Source of the DNA: a virus
IMG/VR virus record: IMGVR_UViG_3300033182_000519
Location: 1 to 33,340 of that record
Reading direction: 5' to 3' (one strand)
DNA: 33,340 nt
Part shown: piece by piece, positions 25,401 to 33,100 of the stretch
How positions within the stretch are numbered: the stretch's first letter is position 1
Layout of the letters: every line of letters starts with the position of its first letter
Notes under the pieces: model-generated
Told to the model about the DNA's origin: nothing
Databases searched by the model: none
What the model saw: only the letters and a program-made list of their open reading frames with translations
Program-made: the position numbers and the translations under genes

Positions 25401-28400
25401 GCCCAGTTATGTTTGTTCCAGAAAACAAATTCTTTACATGCTGTTGTCCAGTCTTGTGCAACTTGAGACTCGCCATCGTAATTATTAAATAAAAATCCTT
25501 CACTCTTTAGGTATGCTTCATAACCTAATAAGAAATCTACAAGCTCTTGAATTCTTATAAATTTAGTTCCATAACTTAATCTTAAAACTTTTAGGTTGTT
25601 AAAGTTTCTTCTCTTTTGAAATTCTACAGCACCCACTAACGGTAATTTTGGTAATTTAGCCCAAACAGTTGTATCAAACGAAGTTGTACTAGTATGAGTT
25701 TTTAAACATCTATAATATGTACCATTGTATTCTGCTACAACACCGTTATTATATAACTGATCTGCTTTCCATGTAACAAACGATTCACTAATTCCACCAA
25801 CACTGATTGTTGGATCTTTTTGGTTAGCTCGAGGTTGGAAGTATTCAAAATACGGTTTTGTATCATCGTATCCTGTAACAATCCATCCGCCTTCAGTTTT
25901 TTGTACAATTACTCCGCTGTAGGTTAATGTTCGAACAGGGGTACTAACATTAAAAATAATATCGTAATTTTCCGGAGGGATATAAATGTTACCAGATGAT
26001 GAACTTGGATTTTTACTATCTAGCAAATATTTGTGTTGGTTTTTATCAACAAAACCTGATAATCTTGTAGACAACTTAACATCTAGATTTGTTAAAGCAT
26101 CTACGATATTTGATGCGTCAACACCAAAAGATTTGGCATATGATGCAACATAATTTATTAATCCTGCAGACAAATCTACACCAGCGACTGGAACAGTTAT
26201 ATCTTCTAATGTTTGATACAATAATGTATTTTTATTAACCAGTTGCCCTGCAACATTTCTAGTTGTTACTGATCTGTTTAAATTAGACGTAATAAAATCA
26301 AACGGTCTTAACAAGCACATTGCTATAGTTACAGCGAACGGCCAGTCTGAGCTAGATCTCCAAGCATATTCTACTGGAGCAACATCACCTAAAACAAACG
26401 GGCCTTTGTTATTAATTAATGTGAAGTTATTTGCAAGACCTGAATCCAAAGGACTTAACAAGTTACCTTCGTCGTCTACCGGTAAATGATTTAATATTCC
26501 TGGTCTCTTATATCTATCAACAATACCAGCTCTGTCTCCTTGACGGATTATACCAGCTTCTAAATCTTCCCACAAAATTAAGTTGCCGCGTGTGTATGGT
26601 GCGGGTCCGTATTCTTCTTCCCACCAATCTGGTTTTTCAGAAAAACCTAACATTTCCCACGGACGAACATGTGGTCTATCTGTATCATAGAACCATTTGT
26701 ACACACCTCTCCACCAACCTGGAATATTTTTAGTATCGGTAGGATCGGTCATATTTGAATAAGTGTAAGTGAAAGAGTCTTCACTATCAAAATATTCATT
26801 TAATGTATATCCGGTATTTGTGTTGTTAATCCATTTTAAAAATGTTTGAGTAACAATGTCGTCGAACTCTGATTTAGAATATAAACCGTAGCCGTAATAA
26901 CTAGACACTACTTTATCTAAATCAAATACATTGTGATCATATTCAATTTTAATATTATTATAAATTCTTAATTCAAGTTCTAATATTAAATCGTCTCTAA
27001 AATCACCGTAAGTAAAAATAATACTTCCGTCGTGTCCTTGTATTACTTCTCGTGGCGTAGAATACGTGTCGTCGATAAACTTCATAGGTCTGTATTTTTT
27101 ATACATACCTAAAACAGTTGGCGTAGGAGGAATATGACAAAATGCTGTTGTTACATATTCTCTAATTTGAATTCTATCTCCTTCTGCTAAATCAACAAAC
27201 AGTCTTACAAAACCAAAAGTACCATCAAACTCATAATCGGCGCCATTTAAAAGTTGTCGATTATTTAGATATACATATACAGCCTTTCGACTCATTTCAG
27301 TTAAATCAAACTTTTCGCTAAGTGCAAAAGTTTTTATTCCGGTGTCTTCAACTTCATAATCGATAGAATTATAAGCACCCGTACCAATCATGTCGGTATC
27401 AGCAAATGGACTTTCAATATTTTTTGTTATTGTTAAACTTTTAATAATATCATCTAAAAAGTCTGCAATATTTTCATTAAAATCAATCTCTGTTGATTTG
27501 TTAATCAAGTTATTTTTAAAACTAGAATATTGATTCTTAGAATATTCTATAGATTTAATAATATTATAAGTTTTATCGCATAATAATTTAACAGATAATG
27601 GTGTTATACCAGCATGCTTCATAAAACGCTTTGCGTGCTGTTGATAATCTGACAAATCTCTTAAATTAGAAGGACCAGGTATTACTCCATCAAACCTATC
27701 ATCAAATTCTAAAGAACTGTTTAAATGATCTAATGCTTGACCTAATGTAAACGATTTTAATTCTTCGTTTAGAGGATTTTTTTCTAATCCTTCAGGCAAT
27801 TCATAATACCCATTCTTAGGTTCAATATCTGCTAAAATCTTAACTGACAATACATCATTTTCATTAAATGTGGTATTATCAAAGTAGAATGTATTTCCTC
27901 TTCTAGTGTACGTGTCTCTTAAAGGATAACCATTTAAATAAAATTTAATTATCGACTCTTCTAATTGATCAAATTCATCCCAATCTACAGTTAATAAAGA
28001 TCCGCCTGTGGTTTGTCTTATTAAAACTGTACTGTCAATTATAGGTTGCAATCTGTCATTGCTTGTACGAATCCACCCGTTTACATATTCGCTACCTAAT
28101 TCGTAAAATCCTGTTGAAATCTTTTTAGAATAGTTAACTTTTTGCTCAGTCCACGTAAATGTATCAGTATCCCAGTCCCAATTAAATTCAATATCGCCTA
28201 CGTTATCAATATTGAGATAACTTAATGGAAAACCTAATTCTGGATCTATTCTTCCGTTGCCTTGTTTATAACTTAAAATATTACAACCATTAAATGTATT
28301 ACTTGGATATGTTTCGGCGTTTCCAAGACTTACACCGTTTTCATTGAATACATCGAATTTAGGAGGTTGGTTAACTGTTGTTTTTTCTTGACTTTTTACC

Positions 28401-30154
28401 CATTTAGAACCGTCATAGTGCAGCATAGTGCCAGAATTTTTATTTCCTCTGCGAACAAGAACACAATCGCCTAATACCGATTCGGCGTCCTCTGTTTCAA
28501 CTAGATTTATTTGACGTTTTCCATTGTGAGTTATAAAATTAACTTTATAAATTTTATTATTTGCTAAACTATCAGTGTCTGCTACTACAAGTATTCTTGC
28601 TCCTGCAAATAAAAACTCTCCGTCAACATTGTAGGTTGAACTTCCTTCGATTTTTGAAAATACATCTGTAGTATAATCATCCACATAGTCAACAGTTTGT
28701 TTGGCATTTATTCCGTAGTTAAACAATTTTAAATTTGGCAGGAATTCAATTATTGGACGTTTTGCTCTTGCAGTTTCGGGTGCTTCAAATACTCGACCTT
28801 TTTCTGCATACGCACGTTCAATGGCATTTCTATGGAACCATCTATTATAACGACTCCACGGATTATTGTCTTTACTACTTCTAGAAATAGTGATATAATC
28901 TTTTACTGATGGAAAACTAGTCGCATCATCAAAAGGTTGCGTATCAAAACCTTCATTATCATATAATACCTCAGGAACATCCGATGTTAATGTAGGTGCA
29001 ACTAAATCTTCGAATTTTATTAATTCTATTTTATTTCCAACGCCCTCAATTAACCAGGTACCTGTAGCATACTTTTCTGGTAAAACTGTATTTTTAAATT
29101 CTACAATTAAGCCATTTGTAAATTCAACGTCATTACTAGAAGTGTAATATGATTTTCCTAATATCTCCTTTTCAACATCAATCAACGTATTGGTATCGAT
29201 GTCTGCGATAATAAATCTCCCTAATCTAAAAGGATCAATATCACTTTGATAATATAAATGATCAGGGGCATCTAATGGAACTGTAAACGTTAAAATTCCT
29301 TTTTTAACTCCGTTATTAGTAACACCGTCTGTGTAGTCTAAACTATCTCTAGAAGCATTTTTATCTAATAATTCCCAATCTTGGCTATCTATATCTATAC
29401 TGCTTCCGTCGCCTGCATCAACATCTTGTTTTGCACGCCATAATTTTCCGTCATATACTGCAAGTTCTCCGGCACTATAATCTCTGTTAGGAACAAATAA
29501 TAATGATCCGGTATCATAATTTGTTCTTAGTGTAAATCCTTCTCCGGGAGAATTTACATTAAACTCATATGTTTGTCCTCTATATAAAATTAATTCAGGA
29601 TTAATAGAATATCCGTCTGGAGTGAACACCCATCCTGATCCAATTCCTTGTTTAACTTTATATGTGCTTTGTATTCCTTGACGTTGTCCTTCAACTGCGA
29701 CTGGGCTTGGTCCAAGAGGTAACCAATAATATTCTCTATAATTTACAAACTTATCCCAATCAATAGGAGGATTCCAACTGTAATGTTCTTGAAAGTTTAG
29801 TTTGTTATCTTTTTCGTTAGTTGTTCCAAAGAAATTTAACTGATTTTTAAAATCTAAATAATCATAAAAATCCGTTATGTTTTCTTCGTTATCAGTTGTA
29901 ATGACACCTGGTTCTAATTGATATCTACTTCTTAACGTTTCGTTGGTGTCTAGATAAATGCTAGAACCATTAAATGTTTTTCCGTATCGGCGGCCTACAT
30001 ATCCAACTATTCTATCCAACACACCTGGTTGAATTAAAGGATCAAATGCTCCTGCAAAGAACTTTTCGTTTGCAGTTGTTCTAAAAATATTAGGTAGAAA
30101 ATCTACCGTTCTTCTTATAGGTAATTTACTTTGAGGGAACGCCTTTTCATCCAT
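16412..30154 (-). CDS. Giant 4580-residue virion protein of the baseplate/tail region
   Basis: 4580 residues in one open frame. The N-terminus (residues 19-60: DFLPNIFRTTANEKFFAGAF, IVGYVGRRYGKTF) is of a type I associate with very large structural proteins of T4-like marine phages. About 1138-1198 is Trp-rich (WWRGVYKWFYDTDRPHVRPW). About 2180-2770 looks like an FG-GAP beta-propeller. Six modules resembling chitin-type CBM5/12 folds occur near residues 221, 1455, 1718, 2211, 2352 and 2475. Two GNG(S/T)GAEA beta modules lie at about 3155 and 3511. Repeated NGxxL..DY...I.L...GD.I.I segments follow to about 4295. Near 4378-4420 is INNERIEYLQKTGN.LSQLRRG. Its ATG overlaps the upstream wedge gene as TAATG. 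It occupies the gp7/gp8 position of the T4 order, so a baseplate or adhesin role is inferred. No protease, nuclease or signal peptide was seen. Confidence 0.85.
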   Translation of the reverse strand: MDEKAFPQSKLPIRRTVDFLPNIFRTTANEKFFAGAFDPLIQPGVLDRIVGYVGRRYGKTFNGSSIYLDTNETLRSRYQLEPGVITTDNEENITDFYDYLDFKNQLNFFGTTNEKDNKLNFQEHYSWNPPIDWDKFVNYREYYWLPLGPSPVAVEGQRQGIQSTYKVKQGIGSGWVFTPDGYSINPELILYRGQTYEFNVNSPGEGFTLRTNYDTGSLLFVPNRDYSAGELAVYDGKLWRAKQDVDAGDGSSIDIDSQDWELLDKNASRDSLDYTDGVTNNGVKKGILTFTVPLDAPDHLYYQSDIDPFRLGRFIIADIDTNTLIDVEKEILGKSYYTSSNDVEFTNGLIVEFKNTVLPEKYATGTWLIEGVGNKIELIKFEDLVAPTLTSDVPEVLYDNEGFDTQPFDDATSFPSVKDYITISRSSKDNNPWSRYNRWFHRNAIERAYAEKGRVFEAPETARAKRPIIEFLPNLKLFNYGINAKQTVDYVDDYTTDVFSKIEGSSTYNVDGEFLFAGARILVVADTDSLANNKIYKVNFITHNGKRQINLVETEDAESVLGDCVLVRRGNKNSGTMLHYDGSKWVKSQEKTTVNQPPKFDVFNENGVSLGNAETYPSNTFNGCNILSYKQGNGRIDPELGFPLSYLNIDNVGDIEFNWDWDTDTFTWTEQKVNYSKKISTGFYELGSEYVNGWIRTSNDRLQPIIDSTVLIRQTTGGSLLTVDWDEFDQLEESIIKFYLNGYPLRDTYTRRGNTFYFDNTTFNENDVLSVKILADIEPKNGYYELPEGLEKNPLNEELKSFTLGQALDHLNSSLEFDDRFDGVIPGPSNLRDLSDYQQHAKRFMKHAGITPLSVKLLCDKTYNIIKSIEYSKNQYSSFKNNLINKSTEIDFNENIADFLDDIIKSLTITKNIESPFADTDMIGTGAYNSIDYEVEDTGIKTFALSEKFDLTEMSRKAVYVYLNNRQLLNGADYEFDGTFGFVRLFVDLAEGDRIQIREYVTTAFCHIPPTPTVLGMYKKYRPMKFIDDTYSTPREVIQGHDGSIIFTYGDFRDDLILELELRIYNNIKIEYDHNVFDLDKVVSSYYGYGLYSKSEFDDIVTQTFLKWINNTNTGYTLNEYFDSEDSFTYTYSNMTDPTDTKNIPGWWRGVYKWFYDTDRPHVRPWEMLGFSEKPDWWEEEYGPAPYTRGNLILWEDLEAGIIRQGDRAGIVDRYKRPGILNHLPVDDEGNLLSPLDSGLANNFTLINNKGPFVLGDVAPVEYAWRSSSDWPFAVTIAMCLLRPFDFITSNLNRSVTTRNVAGQLVNKNTLLYQTLEDITVPVAGVDLSAGLINYVASYAKSFGVDASNIVDALTNLDVKLSTRLSGFVDKNQHKYLLDSKNPSSSSGNIYIPPENYDIIFNVSTPVRTLTYSGVIVQKTEGGWIVTGYDDTKPYFEYFQPRANQKDPTISVGGISESFVTWKADQLYNNGVVAEYNGTYYRCLKTHTSTTSFDTTVWAKLPKLPLVGAVEFQKRRNFNNLKVLRLSYGTKFIRIQELVDFLLGYEAYLKSEGFLFNNYDGESQVAQDWTTACKEFVFWNKHNWAIGSLITLSPAASTIEIDGSVGVVDNLLDSFYDYNVLQGNGQPLDPKYIDVKRDFKKFIINTKNTSQGIYYLKLHFVLKEHITVFDHRTVFNDIIFDKATGYRQERIKSQGFRTVDWDGDYTSPGFIFDNVSIEKWTPFQDYRLGDIVGYKSKYWTSKSNHIGTETFNANYWTILDSNPTKSLIPNFDYRIAEFEDYFDVSTDGLSDTQRQLARHAIGYQTREYLENLAEDPVTQFQLYQGFIREKGTANSINKVFDKLSVRQSGGSIELNEEWAFRIGELGGTDQIVETEIELFKNKFETDPQPLIMVKNDPGTFIDFYYRVPEEDFTIKSIPFTTDVNLLSYDAEPIRTAGYVKSDQPTFVIRNRDDLLTGDISAFNDNDHIWVTFDNDTWTVLRFHYAQELLVVNAVLGNNNDAILTINKPHNIEIGDIIGIKTIVNLVGFFKVSNVETVKDGIFNEYYVTIEVPENTQEPEIDQSTYFGLYVLQESRFNSYNDIELQSAALLKDGSKLWIDHNENGLWEVVQKQKQYSYNRIADFGITDPIKTGYKVLYNNTTTNILASMPPAGYVMSYIETSSGLKMKQIVAPPDDFKDNLNNSFGLSMAKSPDDKWLIIGAPNASGISSAFNGIFDPSETYLTGDIVLYDGKLWKATRDVIGDGSTINVYSEDWEPALVIEGYDTGTHPGFSNQGAVFAYEYADQQWNLRYTLLSPRPDENELFGSSVVIGKTTTGYTMIVSATGSLNEKGRVYIFNYDSTNKWYHAENPNYRGRYDNTGSTFYPKGSIVWQESAFWEATADNYGDGSTITLLSNDWVRLDSVVTQCSLPQSVSLEDDGSTLASGMLTSTQLAELIKYGDKFGTTLTTNYDASVLVVGSPQADGQYFANYQGIWRPDVEYVEGAVVQYQDHYHKLINDGWHPVDSTIRSYNQPPDEGLPWTNVGDSSAEPIGKAHVYRRNEYGVYNLDQTITAGSLEAINDLNPDETISSGDLFAHAMSLDYSGNTLVISSPKADINYQNQGSAYVFKYDSDSSFLQFRLKQKLESYEQYPNEYFGQSICISPNTGMIAVGANNSPFDLPVRFDSSTTSFDEGRTSFSSKQGFAGSVYVYELKDGRYLLTEKLETDLSLNESFGWSVACTDSKVIVGSPDYIEPNIQLDGFVLYDGSKTGTVRAFTKQSGVSSFKVLTQQTPVVDFEKLKNIALYDNVNDLKIQDVDIVDHAKLKILDIAEQELKFKTLYDPATYTIGTDSVVVDARTAWSEKNVGQLWWDLSTAKWVHYEQGDIAYRVGNWNSLAFGASIDVYEWVKTRLLPSEWSVLADTNEGLAVGISGQPKHPDDTVYSVKQFYNPVTGEVVDTYYYFWVKSTTVIPADVVGRRISAATVSLLIENPSSLNITYLSLIDSDKLLAYNFDNVISTDTALLNIQYYKDIEVKNPVHNEYQLLSEGVATSVPSTKLEEKWIDSIVGYDKEGNRVPDPNLPEKQKYGLKFRPRQSMFKDRLELLRMMVDRVNGILELEPFANIIDFDNLNSFEEEPSSLLNLYDESIQNYIDLQTVGTIRIRTATLSANIVDGEIASVDIIDSGYGYKVAPPVEIKGNGSGAEATCTIDNQGQVVSVTVTSKGRKYTKASASVRPYSVLISSDENSNGFWGIYAWDDDRRSFFRIRSQSFDTRRYWQYKDWWKAGYGVTSRIVAEFSMLYEENLLNLNVGDLIKVKEYGAGGWAVFEKISDTELNPFDNLLLVGRELGTIELLSTIYDTTLSGIGYDNNRSFDTGLYDVENSAEVRKILAALKDDIFNGDYENQWNLLFFSCIRYALAEQHYINWAFKTSFLTATHTIGCFCRRPNFKNDGLSYYADYIDEVKPYRTTVRKYISRYQETDDAPTGVADFDLPVAYDTITGTTTPVNKSDYRITQYPWKWWYDNNGFSIVEIQVSAPGEEYTSVPKVVIEGNGTGAEAQAYISNGRLVGVRVINEGSGYTVAPTVRIVGGNPSGAAIGKAVAILGNTVARTVNVGIKFDRITKDGVYRNYEYEETFVASGSSGVFNLSYAPTRDKSKIQVTRNNQVALADEYTISLYKSSTDTFSLLKGKITFTPPPETGDVIKIVYEKNDELLDSVNRIDKYYNPSLGMKGKELGQLMTGIDFGGVQVQGTTFEVTGGWDALPWFTDGWDSVEAASDYYVVCDGSTSFITLPYTPEAGQELNIYLRRVDPNSPIIRIDDPNYDNTWDSSSVTNPHAQMPTFYGDGSTNTVLLEDYLETQTGDILIFRPVESDGSVTISDPNLLDTKISGGSLAVMNGAYATANGTSAEEIVIEGGKFIDPDQVLSPEENVPGQVLDSFSIKVFQIAPEGAAPVQSKIILADGTERFFAVGQNILENNSVLVYVDKSKKIAGVDYEIDFVNNVVELLTAPVTGSVIEIISIGIGGMNLLDYQEFEADGDTSLFLTDANYDDTSNVFVTVNGIEKDVGFVNSTDVVDTTDRTLIEFAEKPARFAAVKIICLSAATDVDSTQLPIVRINSQEITIDGSSRNFDLDNFVNLSRGSAYASMLVEVNGTALRGVDSKYVVYDGTNNVFQIGTDPFEAAGAILPTNIRVLINNVERIFVTDYVYNGTSKEITVLEDKLSIGDEIVVENDFRAEYSIIGNNIVIDSDVALNPGDKVEITWFGEYPSMKMISDEYTGGKIHYRLTREPLSASYVWVYKNGIRLTQDIDYSVLTKRKVVELINETTENDLIKIVMFGVDTYKLPSAYEIYKDMLNVYHFKRFSETEVTLAKDLYYYDLTIEVTDASVLDTPLPSRNIPGVVIINNERIEYLQKTGNILSQLRRGSLGSSIKELSPKGTPVVNTGVEESLPYKENQDRVDFYSDGSSLLIGPIGFVPEKSASSSWFRNTIPNDFGQCDTIEVFGAGTRLRKMPVTVFDETISATSPAGDKQIEAEFSVDGINDYIRLTQPLPAGTRISIIRKIGNTWYDRGENTATSGITLLENNSPIARFIAEKTTKLPE
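21865..23610 (-). other. FG-GAP-like beta-propeller region with inserted carbohydrate-binding-like modules (part of the giant protein)
   Basis: Six repeats begin with an FG-type strand ending in a GAP/GSP-like turn: FGLSMAKSPDDKWLIIGAP, FGSSVVIGKTTTGYTMIVSA, FGTTLTTNYDASVLVVGSP, FAHAMSLDYSGNTLVISSP, FGQSICISPNTGMIAVGA and FGWSVACTDSKVIVGSP. Each is paired with a later strand of the GxVYxFxYD type (for example GRVYIFNYD, GSAYVFKYD, GSVYVYELKD). This is the layout of integrin-alpha-like propellers, although the classic calcium loop is not well kept. The first three repeats carry inserted YxxGxxVxYxGxxYxA modules. Boundaries are approximate. Confidence 0.6.
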
Positions 30155-33100
30155 TATGTATTACTCGTATTGTTACCAACTTCTGAAGTTGTAATAGCAG
30201 ATACTATTTCCACATCGTCTACTTTAGCACCACTAATAAAAATTTCGTCTGGTTGACTTTGAATTTCAAACAAACTTCCAAATCCCTGGTCGGCTTGTCT
30301 AGGAACTATAACTAAGTTGCTGACATCTAGAGATACTTGACCTAGTATGTAAGTTGTTAATTCGCTTAGGTAGAATCTGTCACCAAAGTCCCAATTATCA
30401 ACCGAGAAGAACGAATTTATAGCAGAAATTATTCTAACCTTTAGATTGTTATCATTTACAGATCTTGAAGGATTTTTAACTACTTTAAATTTTGCCTGTA
30501 CTTTGGTATCTGCTTCGGCACCAAATAAAATTTTATATTTTACTGGGTGGAAAACTATTTCATCACTTATGCTTTTTATTAAATTCAATGACGATCCGTA
30601 ACTTCTACTTAAACTGTCAGTAGTTGGACGTTCAGGTTTAACAGAAGATCCTCCTGAAAGATATCTTCTGTAATCTATATCATAAGCACGTGTCAAAAGG
30701 AATACATCTATAATGTTACTAACGCTAGGATCTATACGTCTATTATCGCTTGCATTGTGTATATACTGGAATTTAATTCCTTTTCTTCCTATATTGGCTG
30801 TATACGAACTTTCTAAAACAAGTGTATTGGTAGTCAAATCAACACGCTTTACACGATCTTCATTAGCATCATAAAAATAAACAAGTTCCCCGTCTAGCAT
30901 TTCGTCTTCGGTGCCTGGCCAGAAATCAAAAGAAGTAATTAAAGATTCTTTTTGATAAACTCTAATTGGAGTTGTTTCAGTGTCTACCAATTCATATACT
31001 GTAGAACCATAATTGTCTAAAGTTTCATTGAAAAATAAGTAGTTTAAATCTAAATCTTCGCCTACAACTTTTTCAAAAGATTCTGGATTATCGATAACTC
31101 CATCTGCATCCGAGTCGCTAAATGCTATTTTAACTTTGTCTGTGCTTTCATACCCGTCGTCAAACTTAATTGTGTCGTCTATTTCAAAAACAACATCATT
31201 AACTAAAGGAGATATTAAATCGCTTGCGGTATTAATACCTAAAATTTTAACTTGATCTTTTGCAACTTCGCCGGTTACTGAATTATAAGACTTTTCATTA
31301 ACATCAAAATAAAATCTATTTTGACTAATGCTTCCAAACACATAATCTAAAGTTCTAATTCTAACAACATATTCGTCTGCTTTTTTAATGAATGCTACCA
31401 TCCAAGATGAATCTAAATTTTCATTAGTAGTGTCGCCGGCTTTACCTAAACTAAATGGAGTGTTAGTAGATAAATTAGCGGTTTGAATGATTTTCCAAGA
31501 AGCTGTAACTCTATCATAACGTAATCCAAAGTCTATATTCAATAATATAAAGTTTGCAATTTGTGTTTCTAATGTAGGACTAAGATCATTAACAAACTTT
31601 GGAACTATTCTGCTGGCTATCGCGCCGCTAGGAACAATGTCACTAAACACAACGGGCCCTAACCCTGTACTTAAAATTCCTCTTCCAGCATTAGTACCGT
31701 CACCTGATACGCTAACAACTTTTGTCCAAATATAAGACGTTTGTTTAGAATCCGTAGCATCTGTATCTACTAGTTTTCCTTTCTTAAATGATTTACCTTC
31801 AGGAGGAACAAATTTAATACTGGCTCCTGATAATACATATTTTAGACTGTTTGTTGCGTACGATGCAACTTTAAGCAACCCGCCGTCTACATAGTTTTGA
31901 AAATAACCAGTATTCTTATTAATATCTTCAGTCACACTTACCCAACGTGTATTTGTATCTGTAAATAAGATTTTACTAAACTTGGTTAGATAAAAATTAT
32001 AAACATCAGTACTAGTGAATACCGGCTCTAGTTGATTTTTAATAAAAGTAATAACTTGTGTACGGTTGGTATATTTAAAACTTAAAGATCTCAACCCTTC
32101 TTGTTTATAAATGTATCCGTCATCAGCAAAAACATTAATACTGCTATACTTTCCGCTTGCATCGATTACGTCAAAATTTCTACTAATTCCACTTGATGTT
32201 CTATTAATTGCTTTTACTTTTAAAATATCTTGACTACTTGTTAACGGTGCTAAATTGTAATCCTCAGCAGTAATCATTCTGTTTTGCGTGTAATACTGTG
32301 CAGGAGCATTTTTTCTTATGTTTGCAATACTTTCAGCAGAACTTGCTGAACCTACAGTAACATCCAACCCTAGTCCAATAGTTAATGTATGTTCGACGCC
32401 TTGTTTATTTTGATATCTAACAGCAATAGAAATATTTCTCATTTCGTTTGGAGAAATATTATATGTTAGCCCATTACTAACTCTATAATAGACTCTAAAT
32501 GGTCCTTGTGGTAAGTTACCGTATACGCCGTCGGCGAATACTAAATCGATCTTATCATTTTCTTTAGTTTGTATAGAATAAAAATTTCTAATTCCATTTT
32601 CAATACTGTTGTATGCAATGTTATTTCCCATCAAACTAGATACTTTTGCCCACTGCGAAGACTGAGCACCGTTTGATGTCATTTTAAACAACCACACATC
32701 GTCGTTGTTGATATTTTTACTATCAATACTTACTTTTTCATTTGTTGTCGGAACGCTAATTGCAAAATCTGCTACTTCTAATGATCCTTGTTTAAACATT
32801 AAAAAGAATCCGCTATTAGCACTACCTGGACCTCTTCCGTCTTGACGATATACAAATCCCAATTGATTTCCAGGAACCGGAGCTTCTTCATAAATTGAAT
32901 TACTATTTTTAAACGACGTACTAACAAGTTCAAACGTCATACGTTTTCCTGCAACTGTTTTATTAAAGGTATAGATTGGAACGTCTGAGTTTATTGTTCT
33001 AAAACGATATTGTTGCGAAGCAATGCCTTCAATTGTAGCATTGCCCTGGCTTCTGCCAAATTCAGTATTATCTGCCATGGCGGCATTAAGAATCAAAGTA

